A DNA stretch of 64,000 nt, from assembly GCF_002276045.1 (NCBI RefSeq), contig NZ_NQMR01000037.1, positions 1 to 64,000 on the forward strand. Direction: 5' to 3'. Position 1 is the stretch's first letter; every line of letters begins with the position of its first letter. Below are positions 19,539 through 27,969 of this stretch, in pieces. The position numbers and the translations under genes were made by a program. This DNA comes from Pseudoalteromonas sp. NBT06-2 (GTDB taxonomy: Bacteria; Pseudomonadota; Gammaproteobacteria; Enterobacterales; Alteromonadaceae). Below the pieces are notes generated by a model. The model saw nothing but the letters and a program-made list of their open reading frames with translations. It ran no database searches and was not told the origin of the DNA.

Positions 19539-20686
19539 TTTTGGTTACCATTATCTGAAACCTCAACTCTGATAGTTGATATTTGGTAATTATCCTTAAA
19601 GTATTTTTGCTGCGCTTTAGCATTGCTTAATGTTTGTGCTGTGCTATAAACAATGAAATATGAGCCAATAGGCATGATTGAGAGTGAATAATTGCTTCCG
19701 ACCAATTTAATGAGATATTTGTTAGCATTGGCTTGTGATGAAAAAGAAGCGAGTTGCACTCTAAATTTATCAGACTGACTTTGTTTGATATCAGTTAAAT
19801 CTAGAGCATTATATTTATGAGCAGTTTTAATGTTTGAAATAGCGAGTGATTCTTCATGTTGGGTTAAGTTTTTAACTGCGTGAATGTCTTCATCGGTACT
19901 AATATAAATGATCTCTTTGGCTTGTGTATTTAAAATGTGGTTTTCGGTCACTTTTTGTAATTCATTAAACTCTTTTGAGCGTAGATCGTAGGTTTCTTTA
20001 AACCAATAATCTAAAAAGGTAAAAACTAAGGTTAAAGTGAATAATATAACAACAGTAAATGAAAAATATCGAGCGCCATTTTTTAAAAAGAGAGACTTTG
20101 TAATGGGCGCATCTTTTATTAATATACCTATATCCAGCTCTTGATTATCGATAGATTGATGAATTTGTTTGGTAATAACACCTAATTGCTCAGATTGCCT
20201 AGAGCGGTATCTGCCTTTAAAACCCATTTGTAAAAATACATAACTCAATTCAAGGATATTTTTCATTTTTATCGATTGTTTCAATGCTTTATCTGTAATG
20301 GTGAAAAATAGGTCCCCACCATTTTTCAACCCAAAGAGTTCACTTAATAAAGTGTTATTTTCCCAACCTGCATCAGCGCCCCAGGCACCATGAATGATAA
20401 ATTCATCTAATACAATACAATGTAAACAACACAGTTTATCTATTACAGCTGACGGGTAATCAAGGTTTTTACCTTGCTCACTCAAATCAACAATATGCTG
20501 TTTTAATAAGCTTTTAAATAGCGATAAATTCTCCGGTTTAGGTAAGCGAGATAAAGTTAAAATGATAGATAAAAGCGGTACACTTAAGTTATAGAGTACA
20601 TTATTATTATAATTAAACAATAACGTCTCTTTTTGTACTTTATCGCTAAAGTTTATGGGAATTGTTGGGTAATCTATATCAGGCAT
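19535..20686 (-). CDS. tssL: T6SS inner-membrane protein TssL (DotU-like) fused to a SPOR-type domain
   Basis: 383 residues. Residues about 15-205 are DotU-like (ILTLSRLPKPENLSLFKSLL, CCLHCIVLDEFIIHGAWGAD, ELFGLKNGGDLFF, LELSYVFLQMGFKGRYR), followed by one membrane helix (about 210-232). The periplasmic tail ends in a SPOR-like domain (about 310-378: FRVQLASFSSQANANKYLIK, GSYFIVYSTAQTLSNAK), a fold known to bind denuded peptidoglycan. TssL proteins often carry a peptidoglycan-binding module, usually OmpA-like; this one appears to use SPOR. Overlaps tssM by 4 bases; tssK ends 11 bases upstream. Confidence 0.92.
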   Translation of the reverse strand: MPDIDYPTIPINFSDKVQKETLLFNYNNNVLYNLSVPLLSIILTLSRLPKPENLSLFKSLLKQHIVDLSEQGKNLDYPSAVIDKLCCLHCIVLDEFIIHGAWGADAGWENNTLLSELFGLKNGGDLFFTITDKALKQSIKMKNILELSYVFLQMGFKGRYRSRQSEQLGVITKQIHQSIDNQELDIGILIKDAPITKSLFLKNGARYFSFTVVILFTLTLVFTFLDYWFKETYDLRSKEFNELQKVTENHILNTQAKEIIYISTDEDIHAVKNLTQHEESLAISNIKTAHKYNALDLTDIKQSQSDKFRVQLASFSSQANANKYLIKLVGSNYSLSIMPIGSYFIVYSTAQTLSNAKAQQKYFKDNYQISTIRVEVSDNGNQK

Positions 20687-20697
20687 ATTTTTCTACT

Positions 20698-22032
20698 TTA
20701 ACCTAATGACAATGCAAATAAGGTCACTTTTAAATCAGGTATGCGATTATCAATATGCATATTCAGTGTTTCGCCTTTTTTGAGCATATCTTGCCATAAA
20801 TTATTTTGGGTATTCACTTCAAAATAGGTTGCGGTTGATTTTGGTTTTAGTTCGTTGGGGGCAACCATAAGGTGCATCAACTCAATCCCTGACATAGCGT
20901 TCCTAACTAACTCAACAATATTGCTATTACCCGCTAAGGTTGCGGCCTGTGGCATATTTTTCGCTATTTCATCATTCGAAAGAGATGATTCTATACTCAT
21001 TACAAAACGACGGTTACCCATGTTATCTGGTTCATTGATTATAGTACGTAATAACCTGCGCTTTTCAAATAATTGATCGTCCCATTTAAATTCAATAACT
21101 GAATCTTGCTGTACCATGCTTAACTGACTACGTAATTTCATAAATATAGGACTAAATACACTATATAAGTCATCATAGTTAAGAACTGGGAATGAATGTG
21201 GTAGTTCAGGTGTTAGTCCTGAAAGTTCAGCTGACATAGTTGTAAGATCGCGATAAAGTTGATGGGTAGTATATTGCGTATCTTGCTCAACCCAATCGCT
21301 CCAAGGTAGCCATCTATTTAATGTTTGCAGCCATAAGAAGTCTTTATATAAAGTTTGCTCGCTTTTACTTTCTTGGCCAACAGCAATGCGCTTATGAACT
21401 TCTTTTGCTCTGATCTGCAACAGGCTTTGTAACATTTTGATTTTATCAAACAAATAAATAGATGCTTGAAAATGAATACAAGCGGGAATAAAACTACTAT
21501 CAAATACTACTTCACCAGTTTCGCGGGTTTCTAATATGCGTGCAATAGGAAACGATACATAGCCTGCCATATCGGTTTTACCAATAGATAAACATACGTT
21601 ATCTTTGGCAACTTCTAATTCTACAGAGTCACTTTGTGCTGAAGTATTGTTATAACTTGTTATGGTTTGACATAAATATCGCGTTACTTCAGTACTTGTC
21701 TCACCGTATGCCAGTGCACCTTTTAATGCTAATGGTATTGAGATATATACCGTCTTTTTTACGGCGTCTTCTGGTACATCAATAACGATTTCCTCATCAA
21801 GTAAAAAGTAATGTCCATCAGGAAATAAGCCATTACAAAAGGTAACGGCTATTTTGCCAGTTTTAAGTAAATCTGTATTTACTGTGATATCACTTAAACC
21901 ATAATGACCAGAATAACCAATAGTACCTGCATAATTTTGCATATAGGATTTAATATGTAATGTTTGTTGCTGAAAGTGCTGTGGGCAAATAAAACTCCCT
22001 TCTTTCCATACAACTTGTTTAACTAGATCCAA
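20698..22032 (-). CDS. tssK: T6SS baseplate adaptor TssK
   Basis: TssK links the T6SS baseplate to the membrane complex. Marks: VVWKEGSFICPQHFQQQT at the N-terminus (family pattern W-x-E-G-x-F-x-x-PQHFQ), LPHSFPVLNYDDLYSVF, and VAPNELKPKSTATYFEV near the end. I place the start at a TTG (22030-22032) because AGGAG stands 7 bases upstream on the minus strand and the protein then begins LDLVKQVVWKEG as in homologues. The longer open frame to 22080 also begins with TTG but has no ribosome site and overlaps tssJ. About 444 residues, normal for the family. Confidence 0.93.
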   Translation of the reverse strand: MDLVKQVVWKEGSFICPQHFQQQTLHIKSYMQNYAGTIGYSGHYGLSDITVNTDLLKTGKIAVTFCNGLFPDGHYFLLDEEIVIDVPEDAVKKTVYISIPLALKGALAYGETSTEVTRYLCQTITSYNNTSAQSDSVELEVAKDNVCLSIGKTDMAGYVSFPIARILETRETGEVVFDSSFIPACIHFQASIYLFDKIKMLQSLLQIRAKEVHKRIAVGQESKSEQTLYKDFLWLQTLNRWLPWSDWVEQDTQYTTHQLYRDLTTMSAELSGLTPELPHSFPVLNYDDLYSVFSPIFMKLRSQLSMVQQDSVIEFKWDDQLFEKRRLLRTIINEPDNMGNRRFVMSIESSLSNDEIAKNMPQAATLAGNSNIVELVRNAMSGIELMHLMVAPNELKPKSTATYFEVNTQNNLWQDMLKKGETLNMHIDNRIPDLKVTLFALSLG

Positions 22033-22051
22033 GTTTAATCTCCTAAATTTG

Positions 22052-22555
22052 TTACCACGACCAAAAGCTTTCTTGTTCAATTGATTGTATATTTACGGTT
22101 AATGAGTCGATAGAGATAGTGATGTTTTTTATATCATCTAAATTAGATACATCTAACCAAGCTCTGGTTTTTGCTTGTGAGTAATTTGAAAATTGTACAA
22201 AAACAGCCAAATATTTGGTACCTGAAAGTAACTCTATATTTAATTTCCTTTTTTCTTTAGGTATCAAACTTGTGAGCGTTTTCTTTTTTATTAAGCTATC
22301 GGCTAACACTCTTGTATCTTGTTGATATAAATCAAGTGCTTGAGCTGACTTGAAAGTATCAATTGAATTTAATTGATATAACTTTATTACAACAGGGTTT
22401 GCAGTACTCAATTTTGATGGGTTTGCATGTTCCCCTGCACTTAATATAGTCGAAATATAGATAGGTTCAGGCTCATCTAAACCAGAAAAAACACTACAAC
22501 CAGTTATAAAAAATACACTGCAGCATAATACAGTGGTAAAAAAGAACTTAATCAT
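22052..22555 (-). CDS. tssJ: T6SS outer-membrane lipoprotein TssJ
   Basis: TssJ anchors the TssLM complex to the outer membrane. Start chosen at the Met giving MIKFFFTTVLCCSVFFITGC, a lipoprotein signal with lipobox ITGC, preceded by AAGGA; the open frame continues upstream to 22615 but that part overlaps fha and adds a charged non-signal stretch. Mature protein about 148 residues, with VVIKLYQLNSIDTFKSAQAL (the L1-loop region of TssJ) and a beta-sandwich pattern. It lies between fha and tssK. Confidence 0.9.
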   Translation of the reverse strand: MIKFFFTTVLCCSVFFITGCSVFSGLDEPEPIYISTILSAGEHANPSKLSTANPVVIKLYQLNSIDTFKSAQALDLYQQDTRVLADSLIKKKTLTSLIPKEKRKLNIELLSGTKYLAVFVQFSNYSQAKTRAWLDVSNLDDIKNITISIDSLTVNIQSIEQESFWSW

Positions 22556-22556
22556 A

Positions 22557-23615
22557 TCAATCCTTACTCTGCATATTTTCAAGTAATAATGCCTTAAAAA
22601 GTCGGTGGTATTCACCTTTATCTAATCGTCTATTAAATGATTTACGATATAATCGCCAATATTGTTTTTCTTTAGAGGCAAATAACGGCGTACCAAAATC
22701 ACTAAAAATATCTTCAAGGTGCGCTGGTGAAAACTCTTCGATAAAAGTAGTTAAAGTTTTATCTAATGCCTTAAATAATTTAGATTGTTGTTCACTGGCA
22801 CTCACTATTTGTGTATCTAATAGTCTAACCAAATGATCTATCTGGTTATTGTTTACGGAATTATTACTTACAGTACTGTTAACTGAATTATTAGTTACTG
22901 TATTACTGTGTTCTTTTTTTTCATTTTGCTTTTGAATACTATGATTCTCAAAAATGGCACTATTGTCTTCTTCGAACTCAGGTGTTATTTTTGTGAATTG
23001 TCCCGATTCTTGTTCACTGCTTATTTTAGCTGTGGCGGGTATTTCAGATTTTAAGCTGATCTCTTCATCTTTAAATGGGTCTTCATCAAAAGGATCATCA
23101 ACAAATACACCATTATTCATAAAATGAGGTAGCTGATCTTCTTCGTGAGGCATTTGTGCTCCTTGGTTGATATGAAGCTCACTGGTTTTCATTTTTATAT
23201 TTTCATCAAAGTCATCATTATTCAACCCTGCTAATGAAAAATGAACATCTTTCATTTTAGTGTTTATATTTGTATCACTGTCTTCTTCAGCTTCAATGTT
23301 TCTAACTAGGCTAACTAACATCGTGTAATCAGCAACTTCTATTATAGAACCATCTTCAATAGGAAAAAGTCTGCCGGGCGCAAGAGATGAACCATTTATT
23401 GTAATTTTGTGGTTATTTAAAACTTCTATCATCATGTTACTTTTATCAGCAACAAAGCGTCCGTGTGTTGCTGCTACTTGACCACTTCTATCCGGTAACT
23501 CAATAATACAGTCAAATGAAGATCCAAAAGTACCGCCTTGCTTTGGTAAAGAAAACACTCGGTTTGTTACATGCTCATTTTGTGGTATTTCGGTTAATTG
23601 TATCGTTATTGCCAT
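22557..23615 (-). CDS. T6SS-associated FHA-domain protein (TagH/ImpI type)
   Basis: About 352 residues from the Met at 23615 (MAITIQLTEIPQNE). FHA domain about 10-105 (GGTFGSSFDCIIELPDRSGQ, VAATHGRFVADKS, ITINGSSLAPGR), a long acidic low-complexity linker with Asn/Ser repeats, then the T6SS-type C-terminal domain (FNRRLDKGEYHRLFKALLLE). Fha proteins bind phosphothreonine partners and can set T6SS assembly; no PpkA/PppA kinase-phosphatase pair is in this cluster, so the phospho-partner is unknown. The frame continues upstream to 23672 over the end of the preceding gene; the ribosome site at either start is weak. Confidence 0.85.
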   Translation of the reverse strand: MAITIQLTEIPQNEHVTNRVFSLPKQGGTFGSSFDCIIELPDRSGQVAATHGRFVADKSNMMIEVLNNHKITINGSSLAPGRLFPIEDGSIIEVADYTMLVSLVRNIEAEEDSDTNINTKMKDVHFSLAGLNNDDFDENIKMKTSELHINQGAQMPHEEDQLPHFMNNGVFVDDPFDEDPFKDEEISLKSEIPATAKISSEQESGQFTKITPEFEEDNSAIFENHSIQKQNEKKEHSNTVTNNSVNSTVSNNSVNNNQIDHLVRLLDTQIVSASEQQSKLFKALDKTLTTFIEEFSPAHLEDIFSDFGTPLFASKEKQYWRLYRKSFNRRLDKGEYHRLFKALLLENMQSKD

Positions 23616-23634
23616 ATTTTTTATCAATATTACC

Positions 23635-24342
23635 TTATTGCAAACAATCTGTAATCGCTCGATTAAATTCATTTAAAAAATTTGGATAGTTATTTATGAA
23701 ATCTTTATTAAAATAAACACCTAAAGGTTTTGTTGCCACTTCTTTACTTCTCAATCCGCTTGCTAACATCCCTTTCTTTTTCAGCGCAACTTGCATGGCA
23801 AGCTCATCAACTAAAACAGCATCAACCTCGTTATGCATTAACATGTCTAATAATGTTTTAATATTTCTCGGCTTTTTTACAACCTCATATTCCGAATTAT
23901 GTAAATGAAACCATTTATTTGTGCCAAATTTGGCACTGACTTTCCATTGTTTTTTATTACTTTCATTCAAAGTGGTATCGGATAGTGAATTGGAAAAATA
24001 CCAATACCAGTGATGATTAATGATAGGTTTAGAGAAAACCGCATACTTATCTCTTAAAGATGTTTTCTCTGCGACAAAAAAACCGTGTTGTTCATTATCT
24101 TGTACTTTGAGCTGTGCGTTTTCCCAGCTTGTCATTGTTAACTGATAGGGTTGCTCTAGTTGTCTCAATGCACATTTAACCCGAGTAACAGTAAGGCCAG
24201 CGATGGTATCAGATGAGTAAGTTTGATACGGCGGCCATTCCTGAGTTGTTAATAATAATCTTTTTGGACCGATACTTGCCATAGACAAGTGTGATATCAG
24301 GCATAAAATTAACACCAGAGATTTAATTAAATATTGAGACAC
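23635..24342 (-). CDS. Periplasmic solute-binding protein (SBP family 3) inside the T6SS operon
   Basis: 235 residues: signal peptide (about 1-22, ending SMA), then a family-3 binding-protein pattern (LLLTTQEWPPYQTYSSDTIA, GLTVTRVKCALRQLEQPYQL, FSKPIINHHWYWYFS, VDAVLVDELAMQVALKKKG). Such proteins bind amino acids or similar small molecules in the periplasm. It sits 8 bases after clpV and is overlapped in frame by the upstream extension of fha, so it is co-transcribed with the T6SS genes. No permease or ATPase accompanies it, which suggests a sensory or accessory role rather than uptake; that role is inference. Confidence 0.82.
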   Translation of the reverse strand: MSQYLIKSLVLILCLISHLSMASIGPKRLLLTTQEWPPYQTYSSDTIAGLTVTRVKCALRQLEQPYQLTMTSWENAQLKVQDNEQHGFFVAEKTSLRDKYAVFSKPIINHHWYWYFSNSLSDTTLNESNKKQWKVSAKFGTNKWFHLHNSEYEVVKKPRNIKTLLDMLMHNEVDAVLVDELAMQVALKKKGMLASGLRSKEVATKPLGVYFNKDFINNYPNFLNEFNRAITDCLQ

Positions 24343-24350
24343 AACGACTC

Positions 24351-26957
24351 CTAAGATTCTATGATGACTTCAAAATCATCTTTATCTGCGCATTTTACCG
24401 TCACTTTATTAATCTCTTTGCCTTCACTTAATAAAGTGATGCATTGTTCTGCCAGTCTTGGCATCAAAGAGCGATTAATTATTTGTTCTATACCGCGAGC
24501 ACCCGTTGTTGGGTCTGTGTTTTTAGTTACCACATATTGCACAAAGGTATCATCATAAGTAAAGCAGGCTTTATATTGCTCAACCAGTTTCTTACGAATA
24601 CGGTTAAGGGCAATATCACAAATTTTACCTAGTTCTTCATCGTTTAACGGGTAATAAGGTACAACTGTGGCACGACCTAAAAATGCTGGTTTGAAATATT
24701 GCTGAAGTGCAGGGCGTATTTCTTCTACAAGTTCTTCGTTTGGTAAGCGCTCTTCATGAATGTCACAGACATCACATATAGCTTGATCGGCTGCATTTGA
24801 AGTCATAATGATAATGGTATTTCTAAAATCAATATGACGCCCTTCGCTGTCTGCGATAGATCCTTTATCAAATATTTGATAGAACAAGTCATGTACACCT
24901 GGATGTGCTTTTTCCATCTCATCTAATAAAATCACCGAGTATGGATTACGACGTACAGCTTCAGTTAAAACACCACCTTTACCAAAACCAACATAACCTG
25001 CTGGTGCACCTAATAACATTGAAATCTTATGCTCTTCTTTAAACTCAGTCATATTGATAACAGTCATATCATTACTGCCACCATATAATAAATCAGTTAA
25101 AGCGATAGCAGTTTCTGTTTTACCCACGCCGCTTGGACCACACATTAAAAATACGCCAATAGGCTTTCTACTATCGTTTAATCCTGCACGAGATATACGA
25201 ATGCTTTTTGCTAGTTCACTAATTGCGGTACTTTGACCAATGACGCGTTTATGTAGGTTTTCTTCAATAGATAATAGCTTTTTAACTTCATCACTGAGCA
25301 TATTACCAATTGGAATACCTGTCCACGATGCAATTACTTGGGCGATTGTAATATCATCAACCATGGCATTTACTAATGGTTCACCTGCTTGTAAGGTTTC
25401 AAGTTCAGCGAGTTTGGTATTAAGCGCTTTATGGCTTTCATCATCGATTATATCATTTGCTAAGTTGTCAGTTACTGTTGATTGTAACGCAATCACACTT
25501 TGTACTAAGGCTAATTCATTTTGCCAGCGTGTATTTAAATTAACTAGTTGAGACTCTGATTCAGTTATTTTTTGCTCTAACTCTGCTATTTCAAAAGAAA
25601 TATTATCAAATATTGATGATTCTCTTTGCATCACTTCAAGTTCATTACGTGAATATAATAGAGTTTGCTCTAAACTTTCGATAGATTCAGGTTTTGCACC
25701 TTGAGTTAATGCGATTCGCGCACAGCTGGTGTCTAATAAGCTAATTGCTTTGTCGGGTAACATGCGAGCAGGTAAATATCTAATAGATAAATTTACTGCT
25801 GCTTCTACTGCTGATTCACGAATATATACACTATGATGTTTTTGCAGCGACTCGGCTACGCCACGTAACATTTGCAATGCATCCGTCGCATTAGGTTCTT
25901 CAATTTTCACAACTTGAAAACGACGGGTTAAAGCGGGGTCTTTTTCAAAATATTTTTTGTATTCATCCCAAGTTGTTGCGGCTAATGTTCTAAACTCACC
26001 TCTTGCAAGAGCTGGCTTTAATAAATTAGCTGCATCATTTTGTCCTTCAGCACCACCTGCACCAATTAAAGTATGAGCTTCATCAATAAATACCACGATT
26101 GGTTTTTCAGATGTTTTAACTTCATTGATCACATCTTTTAGCCTGTTCTCAAATTCACCTTTTACACTTGCTCCAGCTTGAAGTAACCCTAAATCTAGGC
26201 TATGGATTTCAACATCTTTTATTGCACCTGGCACTTCACCTTGAGCTATTTTTATTGCTAAACCTTCTACAACTGCGGTTTTACCTACACCTGGTTCACC
26301 CACAAAAATTGGATTGTTTTGCCTTTTCCGGCACAAAATATCAATAGCTGTTCTTACTTCTTTATTTCGACCTAGAACATTATCTAATTGACCATCTCTG
26401 GCTGCTTGCGTTAAGTTGGTGGTATATTTCTCTAGTGCATCACCTGAACTCACACCTGTCGTACTTGCTCCAGTAGATTTAGTGCCAATATGAGTTACTT
26501 TTAATTTTGAAATTTGATTACGTAGCGCGGATTCTGAGAAATTTTCGAAGCACTTTAACGATAAGGCTCTGGTACCTAAGTCACCGACTTGTTGAGTCGC
26601 TAATATGATGTGTAATGTGGTTAATTGATTATGAGAAAAATCGACCGTTGCACATAACCAAGCTGATTTAATAAGTTCAGTTAAATTACCACTTAAACTG
26701 GGTTGTCCTTCAAAGCCTTTGCTTAATTTTGTTAGTTTACTCGAAAGCTCATTGATTACTTTTTCAGGTTCAATCTTTTGAGTTGTAAAAAATTGACTAA
26801 CTTCAGGGTCTGGTTTATAAATTAATTGCATTAACCAATGTTCAAGTTCAATTGCAGGACAATGAGTGTTCATCGCATCGCCAGCAGCTAATTCCAAAGC
26901 ACGTTTTGCTTTTGTGTCTAGTTTTGCAATTAAATTAGGTAAATTTACTTGTGTCAT
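24351..26957 (-). CDS. tssH: T6SS sheath-recycling ATPase ClpV (TssH)
   Basis: 868 residues, Clp/Hsp100 hexameric AAA+ ATPase that disassembles the contracted TssB/TssC sheath. N-terminal Clp repeats, first ATPase site GEPGVGKTAVVEGLA with VVFIDEAHTLIGAGG, a middle coiled coil (about 410-530), second ATPase site GPSGVGKTETAIAL with VILLDEMEKAHPG, and a C-terminal D2-small domain. Both Walker A motifs are intact. Starts 4 bases after tssG. Confidence 0.96.
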   Translation of the reverse strand: MTQVNLPNLIAKLDTKAKRALELAAGDAMNTHCPAIELEHWLMQLIYKPDPEVSQFFTTQKIEPEKVINELSSKLTKLSKGFEGQPSLSGNLTELIKSAWLCATVDFSHNQLTTLHIILATQQVGDLGTRALSLKCFENFSESALRNQISKLKVTHIGTKSTGASTTGVSSGDALEKYTTNLTQAARDGQLDNVLGRNKEVRTAIDILCRKRQNNPIFVGEPGVGKTAVVEGLAIKIAQGEVPGAIKDVEIHSLDLGLLQAGASVKGEFENRLKDVINEVKTSEKPIVVFIDEAHTLIGAGGAEGQNDAANLLKPALARGEFRTLAATTWDEYKKYFEKDPALTRRFQVVKIEEPNATDALQMLRGVAESLQKHHSVYIRESAVEAAVNLSIRYLPARMLPDKAISLLDTSCARIALTQGAKPESIESLEQTLLYSRNELEVMQRESSIFDNISFEIAELEQKITESESQLVNLNTRWQNELALVQSVIALQSTVTDNLANDIIDDESHKALNTKLAELETLQAGEPLVNAMVDDITIAQVIASWTGIPIGNMLSDEVKKLLSIEENLHKRVIGQSTAISELAKSIRISRAGLNDSRKPIGVFLMCGPSGVGKTETAIALTDLLYGGSNDMTVINMTEFKEEHKISMLLGAPAGYVGFGKGGVLTEAVRRNPYSVILLDEMEKAHPGVHDLFYQIFDKGSIADSEGRHIDFRNTIIIMTSNAADQAICDVCDIHEERLPNEELVEEIRPALQQYFKPAFLGRATVVPYYPLNDEELGKICDIALNRIRKKLVEQYKACFTYDDTFVQYVVTKNTDPTTGARGIEQIINRSLMPRLAEQCITLLSEGKEINKVTVKCADKDDFEVIIES

Positions 26958-26961
26958 AGTA

Positions 26962-27969
26962 TCAATCCTTTACTAGGTGGATTAGGTAAACTACAGGTTT
27001 ATCCTGTTGTGTGCTTTTTATATGAAAACCTCGGCCTAAACAAAGCGTTTCATTTTGTTTTGCTGATAGTTTAGTTCTTTCAAACCAGATATCCGGTGCT
27101 TTTAAAAAAATTCCAATTTCAGTTTTATCTCGTAAATAATAACGCGTGATATCTGCGAGCTCTTTATACCAAGAGTCATCACTGGTAAGTTTCTTTAGTT
27201 CTTCTTGGTCTTTAGCTTCCACTGTAATGTTAATTTTTTGTTTCGACAACCAACACCTTTGCCCTAATAAGAAACCTTGACCTAATTGGTTATTTTGACC
27301 GCAAGTAGATTCATTATCAGTGTTTCTTTTTGGGCCCAATCGGGTCAAACTTTCTTGTGTAAGTTGATGCTTACTTAAAAAAGTGCAATAAGTAGTTATT
27401 TTTACAGAAAAATAATCAGAGAGGATTTGCTGTAAGTTTTTTTGTGAGCGATTTGGCAGACCTAACATTAAGCTATAACCTAGCCAGTTTTTTGTTTTTG
27501 GGCTGTTGGGCAGACCCGTGAGTTGTGCTATGCAATTGGTCAGTTGAGATACTGAACTATGTGATCGTCGACCACTTTTAAAGTAGCGATCAACTTCATC
27601 GGTTAGTAATAAGTGTGTTTTTTCTTGTGTTCGTGCACATAATTTAAAATATCTATCATTAAAAATATTTAAAAAATCAAATAAAGCATAGTCTTCACCA
27701 TGAAAAGCTTGTAATAGCGCTTCATAAATATATACAGGAACAACGGTATAACCAGAGGTTAAAGATGTTTTGCTACTTGAAATAATCGCTTTTTTACCAA
27801 TAAATTTGAACTCACTGATCTCTGAGTTCAAATTATCAGGCATAGGATCTGCTTCGATAATTAATTCAAATGGATTTGTCGATTGTGCAAGGTGGCGGTT
27901 GATAATTCGGATCAGCTGTACTAATTCGAATTTATCAGGCTGTGCCTGGGCTTGTTGAATTAAAGACAT
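26962..27969 (-). CDS. tssG: T6SS baseplate protein TssG
   Basis: 335 residues, the usual TssG length. TssG-like features are FELVQLIRIINRHL at the N-terminus, LLTDEVDRYFKSGRRSHSS, LTGLPNSPKTKNWLGYSLML and LGQGFLLGQRCWLSKQKINI. With TssE, TssF and TssK it builds the baseplate wedge. Its first codons overlap the end of tssF by 10 bases. Confidence 0.9.
   Translation of the reverse strand: MSLIQQAQAQPDKFELVQLIRIINRHLAQSTNPFELIIEADPMPDNLNSEISEFKFIGKKAIISSSKTSLTSGYTVVPVYIYEALLQAFHGEDYALFDFLNIFNDRYFKLCARTQEKTHLLLTDEVDRYFKSGRRSHSSVSQLTNCIAQLTGLPNSPKTKNWLGYSLMLGLPNRSQKNLQQILSDYFSVKITTYCTFLSKHQLTQESLTRLGPKRNTDNESTCGQNNQLGQGFLLGQRCWLSKQKINITVEAKDQEELKKLTSDDSWYKELADITRYYLRDKTEIGIFLKAPDIWFERTKLSAKQNETLCLGRGFHIKSTQQDKPVVYLIHLVKD

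Noticed and set aside
19138-19572. 144-codon plus frame within tssM/tssL
   Set aside because: Antisense shadow of two well-supported coding regions.
22033-22080. Upstream 16-codon extension of tssK
   Set aside because: Begins with TTG without a ribosome site and overlaps tssJ; the internal TTG at 22032 has AGGAG at the right distance and matches the family start.
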